Shown: positions 39,701 through 48,252, counted from the stretch's first letter. The stretch: 64,000 bases of DNA from Paraburkholderia sp. BCC1886 (GCF_900996245.1 NZ_CAAJGK010000041.1:372001-436000); one strand, 5' to 3'. Numbers and translations: made by a program. Notes: generated from the letters alone by a model not told the origin.

Positions 39701-40974
39701 CCGCTCACCGTGCTGTTCAGCACTGCGATATCGCTGCGGTTCAAAGCGAGCGTGCCGTTATCGACGATGTCGCCGCTCACCATGCCGCTCGCCGCGCCTG
39801 CGCCGAGCGTGAGGCGTCCGCCGTCGGCGATGGTCGTGCCGCCGCCCGCGCTGTTCGAGATCGTGCCGCTCACGGTGAGTTGGCCGCCGATCGTCAGCGT
39901 GCTGGCCGAGGCGTTCGTCATGCTGACGTTGCCCCCGAGTGTCCAGTTGCTGCCGGGATCCACCGTCAGTTGCGCGTAGCCTCTGTCTTCGGTGGCGATG
40001 AAGTTGCCGTTCTCTACGCCGGTACCAGTCAGCGTGATGGTGTTGCCGACGCCGCCGCTGAGCATCACGTTGCCGGCGAAGCCGCTCAGCGTCGAACCCG
40101 TGCCGAGCGTCACGTGGTTGTTGAATCCGCCCAGGTAGATCGCGCTGGAAAGCTGGCTGCCTATCGATCCGTAGTTGAAGAGCGACGCGTTCTGGTTGAG
40201 TTCGACGCCGCTATTGACCGTGGCCTGAATCGTTCCGGTCGCGCTGTTGACGATGGTCACCGCCTCCCGGGTGGTCGACCGTATGCCCGAGCGAAAGCCG
40301 CTGATCGCGCCGTCGTTGTTGATCGTCGCGCTGCCAGCGTCGTGGCTGGTGCCGATCAGAATGCCGGTGCCTTGCGAGAGGTCGCCCAGTCCGGCTCTGA
40401 TCGACGCGCCGGCATGATTGTTCACGGTCAGCGCGCCGATGGAGTTCATGAAGATGCCGTCCTGCGTCTCGCCGAGTCCGGTCGCGCCGGCAGGGTTGAT
40501 CGAACCGAAATTATCGATCGTGCCGCTCGCGAGGCCCTCGTAGACAATCGCGTGACCTGTCTGCGCGATGATTTCACCCGCATTGAGCACGTTGCTCTGT
40601 GCGCCGAGCATGGCGACGCCCGAGGTCCGTCCGAGGATGCTGCCGGTGGCCTGATTGACCAGCGAGCCGCTAACGTCAAAGCGCAAGCCGACCGCAAAAT
40701 TGTCCGTCGAACCGGTCACGACGCCGGCGTTGACGAACGTCGCCGGCGCAACGCCCTCGACGACGATTGCGCTTCCGCTCGTGACCGCGACCTTGCTGCC
40801 GCTCGGCAGCAGATAGTCGGTATCGGAAGAGAGGGTCTGTGATGTCGTACTCGAATCGACCACGGTGACGCCATGCGCAGTCGACGCGAGGCTGAGAAGA
40901 ACCGCCGCATAGACAGGCCGCAATGCAAATCCGGGATACGGGCGACGGTCTGTCGCATTAGCGTGCCAATTCAT
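36787..40974 (-). CDS. Large autotransporter (type Va) with PATR-type passenger repeats
   Basis: 1395-residue surface protein. The signal peptide (about 1-35) ends at STAHG. The passenger is rich in Gly, Ser, Thr and Asn and contains repeated NTYTGSTTI-like units (for example LSADNSYTGSTTIGAGTLQLG) that are typical of beta-helical passengers and mark secretion-coupled folding. The last ~270 residues form the beta-barrel translocator, starting around VWARAAGGHTDG and ending in the outer-membrane signature ...RYSW with a terminal aromatic residue. An AGGA lies before ATG 40974. It is probably an adhesin or surface scaffold; no protease or esterase catalytic motif was seen. Confidence 0.93.
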   Translation of the reverse strand: MNWHANATDRRPYPGFALRPVYAAVLLSLASTAHGVTVVDSSTTSQTLSSDTDYLLPSGSKVAVTSGSAIVVEGVAPATFVNAGVVTGSTDNFAVGLRFDVSGSLVNQATGSILGRTSGVAMLGAQSNVLNAGEIIAQTGHAIVYEGLASGTIDNFGSINPAGATGLGETQDGIFMNSIGALTVNNHAGASIRAGLGDLSQGTGILIGTSHDAGSATINNDGAISGFRSGIRSTTREAVTIVNSATGTIQATVNSGVELNQNASLFNYGSIGSQLSSAIYLGGFNNHVTLGTGSTLSGFAGNVMLSGGVGNTITLTGTGVENGNFIATEDRGYAQLTVDPGSNWTLGGNVSMTNASASTLTIGGQLTVSGTISNSAGGGTTIADGGRLTLGAGAASGMVSGDIVDNGTLALNRSDIAVLNSTVSGSGSLIQQGSGATVLNGVNRYGGGTNIAAGTLVASNGNALGSGAVANAGALQLDFASNGTLANALSGIGSLSKTGSGVASLTAAGSTQGSVAVNAGVLRLAQSGAFNTTGTFSTASGAALLLGSQATLNVGDRFTMNGSLVDLTGSVEPVISAATATIGAGATFNLGGYSAPDSASVAELASAIYTKIHATSPGGLNGTFSAVRIGGVSAQTDYLTVTSFYTPQNFNVGVGLTWYAAHTSSPPAAHGTFTLSDAADSFDLDAVLIDEAANPATGWDGKSLTKAGAGSLQLSKANRYTGATSIAAGTLIAGTGDIVATSSQVTVAAGARFDLNGFDQHVRNLAGAGNVTLGSAALSVDNSVDTRLDGEISGSGSLIKTGANTLTLSADNSYTGSTTIGAGTLQLGAGGATGSVAGNITNNGALVFDRSAPLTYNGVIDGGGTLVQQGSGSVVLSDNQPYTGPTAVNAGALLLANGAQLSGTSRVTVQPGASFGGYGGVKGDVVNQGLLAVADAAPGFAGQPSGSFTIGGQLINSGELRMASPTPSSTLTVAGSYTGNNGRLTLSTALGDDQSATDRLVVHGDTAGKTAVKIQNAGGTGGRTSNGIQIVEVDGQSNGVFTLDSRVVAGVDEYKLYQGSVATPGDGDWYLRSLSPDQSPRPEPGAYLGNQMMAQSLFVQTLHDRAGVSGSAPSASANGDAPTVWARAAGGHTDGAAAGGRLDQSVDSALVQAGIDVYRHKTGNQLWQVGVMAGYGTATTEASARDNPASARGSINGVGAGVYATWHGNASGADGPYVDAWLQYAHFDNTLKGQDLSGESYTSQVWSGSLEGGWAFTLAQTTKGAWLLEPQLQLIYSSYQADDHTESNGTLIHSEDNDGLATRLGVRLMRAPTPLSTPGWLPFVELNWWHDTSGNSIAFNQRVVSQDGPKDRAELKAGLQADVAKHWRIWGNVGLQYGNGGYRSIAGLLGARYSW

Positions 40975-41360
40975 AACCGGTCCTGTAGGCTATATCCCAA
41001 TTGATATCAAGAAAATCGGCGCGATATTTTTATATAAATCGTTTAACCGGTTTCTGTTTCTGTAAAACGGAATGGAGTGTGGATCCGGTTCAGTGGTGGA
41101 TACGCGTGACTTTGCCTGCCTTCGGAGCGGCGGATTGGAGATGCAGGTGCGGTGGGACTGATTCGGCGTTGAATCAATGTAGCAAACGATTCACGTCAAT
41201 TCAAGGCGTTGTTTTAAATCGAATTAATTATCGTAAATTTATGATTGTTTGATTTGCTTAATTCTAAAGAGATTTAATGCCTGAATGCCGCCCGATCCGG
41301 GCCGCGAATACAGACATGGCCGCATCTCGCGGCCATGTCTGTTTCGAAACTTCGGCGGTG
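40975..41360. other. AT-rich autotransporter promoter region
   Basis: About 390 bp without a convincing gene. The half next to the autotransporter (40985-41060) contains TATTTTTATATAAAT and other A/T tracts. A second AT-rich patch lies at 41195-41275. These contrast with the GC-rich neighbours and suggest a silenced or supercoiling-sensitive promoter. A small open frame at 41001-41252 has no ribosome site. Confidence 0.55.
41310..41342 (-). terminator. Strong hairpin downstream of small membrane gene
   Basis: A perfect 14-bp stem: ACAGACATGGCCGC at 41310-41323 and its complement at 41329-41342, with a 5-base loop. It begins 18 bp after the stop of the 56-residue membrane protein on the minus strand. 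There is no strong U-run on either side, so it may be a transcript-end stabiliser or a rho-independent terminator of low efficiency. Confidence 0.5.
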
Positions 41361-41531
41361 CTACGAGCGGTCGCGGCTACGCACCCGCGTCGCGCCGGTA
41401 ATCACCGCCACGCCGAGCATGATCACCGCGACGATGGCAATGGTGTGCTGCGCGACGTGCATGGCCATCAAGCCCCACGACACACCGCCAATCAGAATGA
41501 TCCAGCCGACCAGATAAATGATGAGGGTCAT
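41361..41531 (-). CDS. Small two-helix membrane protein
   Basis: 56-residue protein, start at 41531 with AGGAG eight bases upstream. It has two hydrophobic helices (LIIYLVGWIILIGGVSWGL and TIAIVAVIMLGVAVITGA) separated by a short loop MAMHVAQH, and a basic tail. The clear ribosome site and hydrophobic profile support a real gene. Function unknown. Confidence 0.7.
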   Translation of the reverse strand: MTLIIYLVGWIILIGGVSWGLMAMHVAQHTIAIVAVIMLGVAVITGATRVRSRDRS

Positions 41532-41743
41532 CGTTTTTTCTCCTTGTCGTTCTCGCAAAACTTCTACGGCTTGATCGAGTAGCAGGTTCCGCGCCCGGAC
41601 GTGGCGCATGTCGCACGGTCACGCTGTCACGGATGCGGCGCATCGACGCTCGATCTGGACTGCGGAGCCGCGGTTACCTATTGTTTGCGTGGACCTGGAC
41701 CACGCGGTTCGACTATTCCACTTTGCTACCGCGAGACGACATC

Positions 41744-43510
41744 ATGCACGAGCCGCTTTCCCGCTGGCGACATCTGTGGCCGCATCGTGACAACGCGACG
41801 GCGATGGAGTCGGCTGCGCACGACATCTTGAGCGATTACTATCGCTGGCATGCGTCGCTACAAACAACGTCGCCCGGCCCGGCGTCGACCGATTCCTCAT
41901 TACTGCAGCGGGCAATCGCGCTGCTCTCGGACTTGTCCGCGCGTTTGCAGCGGGACTCGACGCCATGGCCCGATCCCGCGTATCTCGCGCACATGAATGG
42001 TGACGTGCCGATCGCGGCGAGCCTCGCTTTTTTCGCGGCGTTGCTCTACAACCCGAACAACGTCACGGCGGAGACGTCGCTCGTGACCACGGAGCTGGAA
42101 CATGAACTCAGCGATGACTTGTGCTCTCTGTTCGACTTCGATACCCGGCAGGGGTGGGCGCATCTGTGCTCGGGCGGCCACGCGGGCAATTACGAGGCGA
42201 TGTGGATGGCGCGCAATCTCAAACAGATTCCGTTCGCGCTGGCAGAAGCGCCGGCCTGCCAGACGGCGATGCAGCAGGTTGCCACGCTCGAGCTTCATAA
42301 CATGGCGCCGGCGAAGGTCGTGCAATTGTTGTGCAGTCTGGAGCCGGCTATACGGGACAGCGTGATGCACGAGGCGCGCACGCTGCCAACAACGGCGTCG
42401 TCACGCGAGCGCGGCGCGGTGTATGTCGCTGCACATCGTCATCCTGCTTGGGACAAATGCGCGGACCTGCTCGGTCTGCAACTGGTACCGGTTGTCGTCG
42501 ATAGCACGAGGCGGATGGATACCGCGCGTCTGCGCGAACAGCTGTTGCGCGCAATCGGCGACGGTTCGCCGATTGTCGCCGTGGTCGCCACGACAGGCAG
42601 CAGCGGCGAGGGCAGCGTGGACGACATCGACGCGATTCTAGCCTTGCGGCAGGAGTGCCAGACACGCTTTGGCGCGTCGTTCTTTATTCATGCCGATGCG
42701 GCTTATGGCGGTTACTATCGCTGCCTATTGCGTTCGCAGAGCGGCGGGCCCGAATGCGATTCAAACGGCAACGAGCTTGCACCCGAAGTCGCCAAAGCAC
42801 TGCGCGCGCTGACTCACGTCGACACGATCACCGTCGATCCTCATAAGAGCGGGTACGCGCCGTATCCGGCCGGCGCATTGGTGGTGCGCGACCGGCGATA
42901 CGCCGACGCGATTGCCTGGCGCAGCCGCTATTTCAGCGAGACAAGGGGCGAGCGTAGGGGGTTCGGTGCGTACACACTCGAAGGTGCGCGTCCTGGTGCA
43001 GCGGTGGCGGCGGTGTGGACATTGCATCGATTGCTCGGCTTGCATCGGCAAGGCCTGGGAGCGTTGCTGGCCGATGGCGTTTATCTGGCCCGACGATTCC
43101 ATCTCGCGTTGAACGAGGCGGCAACGTTCCCTATCGAAGGTGTGCTGCATCGTTTCGTCAGCTTGGCGATGCCCGATCTGGCGATGCTCAATTTCGCCGT
43201 GTTGCCGGTGGATGAGAACGCAACCGACGCCACCAACGCCGCGCGGATCAGCGAACTGAGCGAGCGGGTCATCGCGTTGGCGCCAGGTCCCGAAGCGCTA
43301 CCCGATACACCATGGTTTTCGCGCAATCGGGTACCGGTCATGCATGTACTGGGGCAGCCAGTCGACTCGCGCACGACCACGGTCATACGCTGCTGTTTCC
43401 TGAAGCCCTACGCGCGCGATCAGGCCGATGCTTTCGTACTGCGTCTGATCGACCGTCTGCAGCAGCAACTCGCTACGCGTCGCGACAAAATCACACCGCC
43501 GTCTTCATGA
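41744..43510 (+). CDS. PLP-dependent group II decarboxylase
   Basis: 588-residue enzyme of the glutamate/tyrosine/aromatic amino acid decarboxylase superfamily. ATG 41744 is the first start consistent with homologous N-termini, although the ribosome site is weak. Motifs: LYNPNNVTAETS (entry to the PLP fold), HLCSGGHAGNYEA, HADAAYGGYY with D318 contacting the pyridine nitrogen, and VDPHKSGY with K368 as the Schiff-base lysine. Proteins of this length and pattern include bacterial tyrosine decarboxylases, but the substrate cannot be read from the sequence. Its end overlaps the convergent ion channel gene by 6 bp. Confidence 0.87.
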   Translation: MHEPLSRWRHLWPHRDNATAMESAAHDILSDYYRWHASLQTTSPGPASTDSSLLQRAIALLSDLSARLQRDSTPWPDPAYLAHMNGDVPIAASLAFFAALLYNPNNVTAETSLVTTELEHELSDDLCSLFDFDTRQGWAHLCSGGHAGNYEAMWMARNLKQIPFALAEAPACQTAMQQVATLELHNMAPAKVVQLLCSLEPAIRDSVMHEARTLPTTASSRERGAVYVAAHRHPAWDKCADLLGLQLVPVVVDSTRRMDTARLREQLLRAIGDGSPIVAVVATTGSSGEGSVDDIDAILALRQECQTRFGASFFIHADAAYGGYYRCLLRSQSGGPECDSNGNELAPEVAKALRALTHVDTITVDPHKSGYAPYPAGALVVRDRRYADAIAWRSRYFSETRGERRGFGAYTLEGARPGAAVAAVWTLHRLLGLHRQGLGALLADGVYLARRFHLALNEAATFPIEGVLHRFVSLAMPDLAMLNFAVLPVDENATDATNAARISELSERVIALAPGPEALPDTPWFSRNRVPVMHVLGQPVDSRTTTVIRCCFLKPYARDQADAFVLRLIDRLQQQLATRRDKITPPSS

Positions 43511-44248
43511 CCGTTTCCCGGCGTTGCCGCTCGCTAGTTGCAGGGACACGAGGCGCGCCAGCACGATGGCTGGGTAGAGTTGCCCGAGCAAGGCTTCGAG
43601 ATTGGCCAGCGAACGCGCGACTGGCGCTACCGGCACGATGTCGCCATAGCCGACCGAGGTCAGCGAGACAAAACTGAAGTACACCCATGAGGAGTGGCCC
43701 GCTTGCGCTTGTTGCGGACCTACGCCCGAAAACGCACCCGAGAACGCACCCGCAAACGCGCCGGGCACGTAGAAGTCGATGAGTTGGTAAGCATCCGCAC
43801 ACACCGCGCCCGCCAGAATATAGATAACGATCGCGCCGCACACGCGGTCGCGGTCCACGTGTCCTGCGCCGAACACCTCGCGCCCGACCACCGCACCAAG
43901 CAGCGCCAGCGACAGCAGCGCGGCCTCATTGCGGATCGCGGAGGAGAGGCTGTCCGGCGAAAACCATCCCGCCACCCGCAACGCGATGGCGAGCAAGGCG
44001 ACCACCAGCACCAGCGCGAAAGCCTTCGACCGGTCCGACGCGTTCACCACGCCGCTCAACAGTACGCCCGCGAGCAGCAGGTCCTGAATGATCCGGTCGG
44101 CGAACGTGTTCGACGTGAACAAGGCCGGCACGACGAACACCATGACGACCAGCAGCGCCAGCATGATATTCATGGATGGCGCACGTAGCGGTGCGACTAC
44201 GCGCTGCCAATGTCGCAGCCAGGCGGGGGACGGGGTGCGGGTTTGCAT
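43505..44248 (-). CDS. Potassium-channel-like membrane protein
   Basis: 247-residue membrane protein. Several helices (LALLVVMVFVVPALF, LVLVVALLAIALRV and others) precede a two-helix pore module with the K+ selectivity filter TSVGYGDIVP. The filter is complete. No cytoplasmic RCK or cyclic-nucleotide domain follows, so gating is unclear. It belongs to the Ion_trans_2 type of small bacterial channels. Confidence 0.87.
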   Translation of the reverse strand: MQTRTPSPAWLRHWQRVVAPLRAPSMNIMLALLVVMVFVVPALFTSNTFADRIIQDLLLAGVLLSGVVNASDRSKAFALVLVVALLAIALRVAGWFSPDSLSSAIRNEAALLSLALLGAVVGREVFGAGHVDRDRVCGAIVIYILAGAVCADAYQLIDFYVPGAFAGAFSGAFSGVGPQQAQAGHSSWVYFSFVSLTSVGYGDIVPVAPVARSLANLEALLGQLYPAIVLARLVSLQLASGNAGKRS

Positions 44249-44360
44249 GCGGTCTCGGGTTTGTCTAAGCCGCGAATCTGACCGGCATGCGCGGGTTATG
44301 TTTCCCAGTCCTTCGTCGATCGACAGCGTTATTGACCCACATCAAATCCGGCGCGATGGA

Positions 44361-44744
44361 TCAGCCTTTCGGCAGCGTCGACTTGCTGCCGCGCCGCCGC
44401 GGCTTCGGTTCGACACCGACGCGTTCGTCTCGCGCGAGCACGAGCGCTGTCATGTCGTGCACGATGGTTTCGAAAGCAGGATCGTCCTGCGGCACATACA
44501 ACCATTTTCCCAGCACCGGGTGAGGTCGCAACGCGGGCATGTCGTCGATCAGCGCGGCATGACGATCGCGCGACGTGCATATCAGCAGACCGTCCCACGG
44601 CGCACCGCGATCGGCGGCAATCAGGCACAGCAAACCGTCGAGATAAGCGGCATCACAGCCGAACATGCGCTTGTGGAGAAAACCTTCGTCGCGCTCGAAC
44701 GCATCGAAAATCCAGATCAGGGAGTTGCGTATCGTCGCGGGCAT
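44361..44744 (-). CDS. TfoX N-terminal-like small protein (tentative)
   Basis: 127-residue cytoplasmic protein. The best start is ATG 44744 (MPATIRNSLIWIFDAF); a longer frame to 45026 is not supported. The pattern HKRMFGCDAAYLDGLLCLI followed by HPVLGKWLYVP recalls the TfoX N-terminal fold (KKMFGG... GW..). The tail is Lys/Arg-rich (EPKPRRRGSKS). Role unknown. Confidence 0.55.
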   Translation of the reverse strand: MPATIRNSLIWIFDAFERDEGFLHKRMFGCDAAYLDGLLCLIAADRGAPWDGLLICTSRDRHAALIDDMPALRPHPVLGKWLYVPQDDPAFETIVHDMTALVLARDERVGVEPKPRRRGSKSTLPKG

Positions 44745-44907
44745 GGGGTTGAACGGCGTGGGCCGGTGATGAGCGAAGGGTGGGACGAGTGGCGTGCTAT
44801 TGCGCGCGTAAGGCGAATGAAAACGATGCGAGCGCGACGCCGAGTGGTTCGATAATTGCTGGTTAGCACAGTTGCGATCAATGGCAATGATAAAAACAGG
44901 AGACACG

Positions 44908-45240
44908 ATGTTCAATGACGATGACTTCATGTCGGTGCGTCGCCGGCTCTTAAGGTCGGCGGGTGCACTCGCCGCGTTGTCTATTATGCCGGCGCGCTTT
45001 GCTTTCGCCGCGGACGGCCGCGGCAATGACGCAGCGAGCGCAGCAGGTGACGATATTACCGGTCAGCTTGCACGCTACATGGTCGCCGCGCGCAGCACGC
45101 CCTTACCGGATGGCGTCACGCTTGCCTGCAAGCATCGCATTCTGGACACATCCGGCGCGATGGTGTCGGGCTCGCGCATGCGGCCCGGCATGATGGCCAC
45201 GCGATACGTGCGCGAACCCAGACCGCTTTTTACGGTGTGA
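44908..45240 (+). pseudogene. Truncated MmgE/PrpD-family gene
   Basis: 110-codon frame with an AGGAG before ATG 44908. It encodes a twin-arginine-like signal (RRRLLRSAGALAAL) and then the N-terminal start of an MmgE/PrpD protein (DDITGQLARYMVAARSTPLPDGV, HRILDTSGAMVSGSRM). The frame ends after a run unlike the family (EPRPLFTV), so about 350 residues of the family are missing. A full-length relative lies directly downstream, which suggests a deletion within an ancestral tandem pair. It might still be translated as an exported peptide. Confidence 0.72.
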
Positions 45241-45283
45241 TAGTTGATTTAAGAACGAACACAGCGAATAGAAGGAGACAACT

Positions 45284-46780
45284 ATGTCCGCCAACGACCG
45301 GCGTCAGTTTCTGAAAACCACCGCGGTGGGTGCTTTGGCATCGGCCGCTGCCAGCAGGTCGGTATTTGCACAGCCGGCGGATGCGACAGCTTCTGCTTCT
45401 GCTTCGGCTGCTGCCGCCGCCAGCAGTCCTTCGGCGCACCCGCCGAAAGTCACGCGCATTCTCGCCGAGTTCATCGTCAGGACCGGCTATCAGGATCTGC
45501 CCGCGCCCGCTCGCACGGAGGGCGTGCGGACATTGATGAACTGGGTCGGTGTCGCCGTGGGCGGTTCGCACGACGAGACGGTGAACCGCGCGGTCGCGGC
45601 GCTCACGCCATTCTCCGGGCCGCCGCAAGCGAATCTGCTGGGCCGCACCGAGCGCTTCGACATCATGAATGCAGCGTTTATCAATGGTGTCAGCAGTCAT
45701 ATTTTCGATTACGACGACACACATCTGAAGACCATCATTCATCCTGCCGGCCCCGTGGTGTCGGCCATTCTGGCGTATTCCCAATATCGCCCCGTGACGG
45801 GTCAAGACTTTCTGAATGCGCTGGTGCTCGGCGTGGAAACGGAATTGCGTATCGGCAATGCCGTGTACCCGAATCATTACGATGTCGGCTGGCATATTAC
45901 GGGCACCTGTGGCGTGTTCGGTTCCGCCGCGGCAATCGGCAAACTGATGGGTCTCACGGTGGTGCAGATGGTGTGGGCGTTGGGCCTCGCCGCTTCGCAG
46001 CCGGTGGGTTTGCGCGAATCGTTCGGCTCGATGAACAAGAGCTTCAACCCCGGACGCGCCGCCGCCAACGGAATTTTCGCGGCACTGCTCGCGCAGCAGG
46101 ATTACACGAGTTCGGACGGGATGATCGAAGCGAAGCGCGGGTGGGCGAATACCATCAGCACCAAGCAGGATTACCGCGAGATTACCGAGGGCCTCGGCTC
46201 GCATTACGAGTCGACGCTGAATACCTATAAGCCGTTTGCGTGCGGCATCGTGATTCACCCGGCTCTCGACGCGGCGATCCAGTTGCGCAATCAGTATCAT
46301 CTGCAAGCGGATCAGATCGAACGGATCGACTTGCGCGTGCATCCGCTCGTGATCGAATTGACCGGCAAGAAGACGCCGCAAATCGGGCTCGAGGGGAAGT
46401 TCAGTATCTATCACGCGGTGGCGATTGCGGTCATCGACGGAGCGGCGGGCGAGAAGCAGTTCAGCGATGCGAAGGTACGCGATCCCCAAACGGTCGCGCT
46501 ACGCGAGAAGGTGAACACCATCGTCGATCCATCGATCAAGCCGGAGCAGGTCGATATGACGATCACGCTGAAAGACGGCCGCAAGCTGCATAAATACATT
46601 CAGCACGCCATTGGCAGTACCGAAGTGCCGATGACCAATCAGCAACTGGACAAGAAGTTCTCCGATCTGGCCGAAGGGACTCTTTCGCCGGATCGAACCC
46701 GCAAGCTGATCGATATCTGCTGGCACGTCGAGCAACTGCAGAATGCCGCCGACATCGCACGCGCCGCGTTGCCGTCCTAG
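45284..46780 (+). CDS. MmgE/PrpD-family protein with Tat-type signal
   Basis: 498-residue member of the 2-methylcitrate dehydratase (PrpD)/MmgE/iminodisuccinate epimerase superfamily. The N-terminus NDRRQFLKTTAVGAL is a classical Tat signal, followed by an Ala/Ser tract to about residue 48. The catalytic fold follows (NWVGVAVGGSHDETVNRAV, FINGVSSHIFDYDDTH, AVGLRESFGSMNKS-like QPVGLRESFGSMNKSFNPGRAA). Members are normally cytoplasmic, so export is unusual. The substrate is unknown. An SDR gene follows 60 bp downstream on the same strand. Confidence 0.88.
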   Translation: MSANDRRQFLKTTAVGALASAAASRSVFAQPADATASASASAAAAASSPSAHPPKVTRILAEFIVRTGYQDLPAPARTEGVRTLMNWVGVAVGGSHDETVNRAVAALTPFSGPPQANLLGRTERFDIMNAAFINGVSSHIFDYDDTHLKTIIHPAGPVVSAILAYSQYRPVTGQDFLNALVLGVETELRIGNAVYPNHYDVGWHITGTCGVFGSAAAIGKLMGLTVVQMVWALGLAASQPVGLRESFGSMNKSFNPGRAAANGIFAALLAQQDYTSSDGMIEAKRGWANTISTKQDYREITEGLGSHYESTLNTYKPFACGIVIHPALDAAIQLRNQYHLQADQIERIDLRVHPLVIELTGKKTPQIGLEGKFSIYHAVAIAVIDGAAGEKQFSDAKVRDPQTVALREKVNTIVDPSIKPEQVDMTITLKDGRKLHKYIQHAIGSTEVPMTNQQLDKKFSDLAEGTLSPDRTRKLIDICWHVEQLQNAADIARAALPS

Positions 46781-46840
46781 CGAGGCGGCGTTCAGTACAA
46801 TCGGCGATTCGAAACATCCATACCGACACTCGACGCCTTT

Positions 46841-47584
46841 ATGAAAACTTCGCTTCCGGTCGCGCTCGTCACGGGTTCGACTTCCGGTATTGGTGCCGCG
46901 ATTGCCCGGCGACTCTCGTCGGATGGCTTCGCGCTCGTCCTGCATTCGCGCAATTCCGCGGAAGCGGGCCGCGCGTTAGCCGAAGAGCTCGGTTCCGCGG
47001 TCTACGTGCAAGCGGATCTTGCGGTGGACGCGGAGCGAGTCAGGCTGGTTCGCGAAGCCATTGCTGCGTGGGGAAGGCTCGACGTGTTGATCAATAACGC
47101 AGGCATTAGCCGGGTGATTCCTCATTCCGACCTGTCGGCGGTCACGCCGGAAATCTGGCAGACGTTGCACGAGGTCAACGTCGTGGCGCCGTTCCGGCTG
47201 GTGGCCGAAGCGGAGACCGCGCTGCGCGAGTCGGCTGCGCGAGGGCGGCCGGGCTGCGTGGTCAACGTGAGTTCGCATGCCGGGGTGCGGCCCAAGGGCG
47301 CGTCGATTCCGTATGCCGCCACCAAGGCCGCGTTGAACCACGTTACGCGTCTGCTTGCGCTTTCGTTGGCGCCGGAGATTCGCGTGAATGCCGTGGCGCC
47401 CGGTCTGGTCGACACGCCGCTCACGGCCGATTGGGTGCAGGCGCAACAACTGTGGAAAGAGCGCTCGCCGATGCGTCGCGCCGCTAGCCCGGAGGATATT
47501 GCGCAGGCGGTGTCGATGCTGGTCGCTTCGGATTATTTGACCGGAGAGATCCTGCTATCGGACGGCGGATTGAATCTCACGTAG
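46841..47584 (+). CDS. SDR-family oxidoreductase (3-ketoacyl-ACP reductase-like)
   Basis: 247-residue Rossmann oxidoreductase. The nucleotide motif is TGSTSGIG (11-18), NNAG at 85-88, and the catalytic set S144/S145, Y158 and K162 (YAATK) is complete. The substrate is unknown. It follows the MmgE/PrpD gene by 60 bp and is convergent with the TetR gene. Confidence 0.88.
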   Translation: MKTSLPVALVTGSTSGIGAAIARRLSSDGFALVLHSRNSAEAGRALAEELGSAVYVQADLAVDAERVRLVREAIAAWGRLDVLINNAGISRVIPHSDLSAVTPEIWQTLHEVNVVAPFRLVAEAETALRESAARGRPGCVVNVSSHAGVRPKGASIPYAATKAALNHVTRLLALSLAPEIRVNAVAPGLVDTPLTADWVQAQQLWKERSPMRRAASPEDIAQAVSMLVASDYLTGEILLSDGGLNLT

Positions 47585-47613
47585 CCCGCGGCAAGACACA
47601 CGCGTGTTTTTCA

Positions 47614-48201
47614 TTACCCGTCGATACATTTCTGAATGGCCGCGCCTAACTGCGCGACCAGAAACCGGCTGTCCGCCGATTCGATAGCAGGCGAGCCCAA
47701 GCCCGCGCGCAACACCGCGAAGCCCATCACGTACGACGTGAGCAAGGCGGCTCGGGCTGCGGTGTCGCGTCCTTTCAGCCGTTTTGCCAGCGGCTGGATA
47801 AAGTCCCGGTGCAAGGCCTCCGACAGAATCGGCGCCGCGGTGGGACTGCCCACCGAGCCCAGTAGAAACGCGAATTCGTCGAACGATGCCGTGTCGGTCG
47901 CCACGACAGGCCCGAGCAGATGACGCGCCACCCGCGCGCCTAATTTATCCAACGGTCCCTCGAAAGCCGGTTCGAGGCTGAATGCGCGGTCGGCAATGAG
48001 CCGGAATAGTGCTTCCTTTGAGCCGAATAGCCGCGGAATCATTGCGGGGTCCACCCCTGCGCATTGTGCGATCTCACGCACTCCGACCGTGTCGTAGCCC
48101 GCGCGTGTGAAAGCCAACGCAGCGGCATCCAGAATCTTTGCACGGGCCTGATCGGCAGACAGGCGAGCCCGTGGAACCGATTTATCAACACTCGTTGACA
48201 T
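47614..48201 (-). CDS. TetR-family repressor
   Basis: 195-residue regulator. The helix-turn-helix lies at about 20-65 (AKILDAAALAFTRAGYDTVGVREIAQCAGVDPAMIPRLFGSKEALF). It is transcribed divergently from the SDR gene at 48253. One copy of an 18-bp operator-like palindrome lies in the 51-bp divergent region and a second covers its own first codons, so autorepression and repression of the SDR gene are likely. Confidence 0.9.
   Translation of the reverse strand: MSTSVDKSVPRARLSADQARAKILDAAALAFTRAGYDTVGVREIAQCAGVDPAMIPRLFGSKEALFRLIADRAFSLEPAFEGPLDKLGARVARHLLGPVVATDTASFDEFAFLLGSVGSPTAAPILSEALHRDFIQPLAKRLKGRDTAARAALLTSYVMGFAVLRAGLGSPAIESADSRFLVAQLGAAIQKCIDG
48183..48200. promoter_or_regulatory. Operator copy 2, overlapping tetR start codon
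   Basis: TATCAACACTCGTTGACA matches copy 1 at 16 of 18 positions and sits over the first codons of the TetR gene. Centre-to-centre distance to copy 1 is 38 bp. Confidence 0.7.
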
Positions 48202-48216
48202 TAAGCTGCTCCGTTC

Positions 48217-48242
48217 GTATTATCAACACACGTTGATAATAC
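48217..48242. promoter_or_regulatory. Operator copy 1, perfect 11-bp inverted repeat
   Basis: GTATTATCAAC at 48217-48227 and its exact complement GTTGATAATAC at 48232-48242, separated by ACAC. It lies between the divergent TetR and SDR genes, and its right arm abuts the AGGAG ribosome site of the SDR gene. The form is that of a TetR-family operator. Confidence 0.8.
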
Positions 48243-48252
48243 AGGAGTTGTC

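Noticed and set aside
41001..41252. Small plus-strand open frame upstream of the autotransporter
   Set aside because: Lies in the AT-rich promoter zone, has no ribosome site and shows no familiar sequence.
47585..47613. ACACGCGTGT followed by TTTTT as a terminator
   Set aside because: The palindrome has no loop, so it cannot form a proper hairpin; the gap is only 29 bp.
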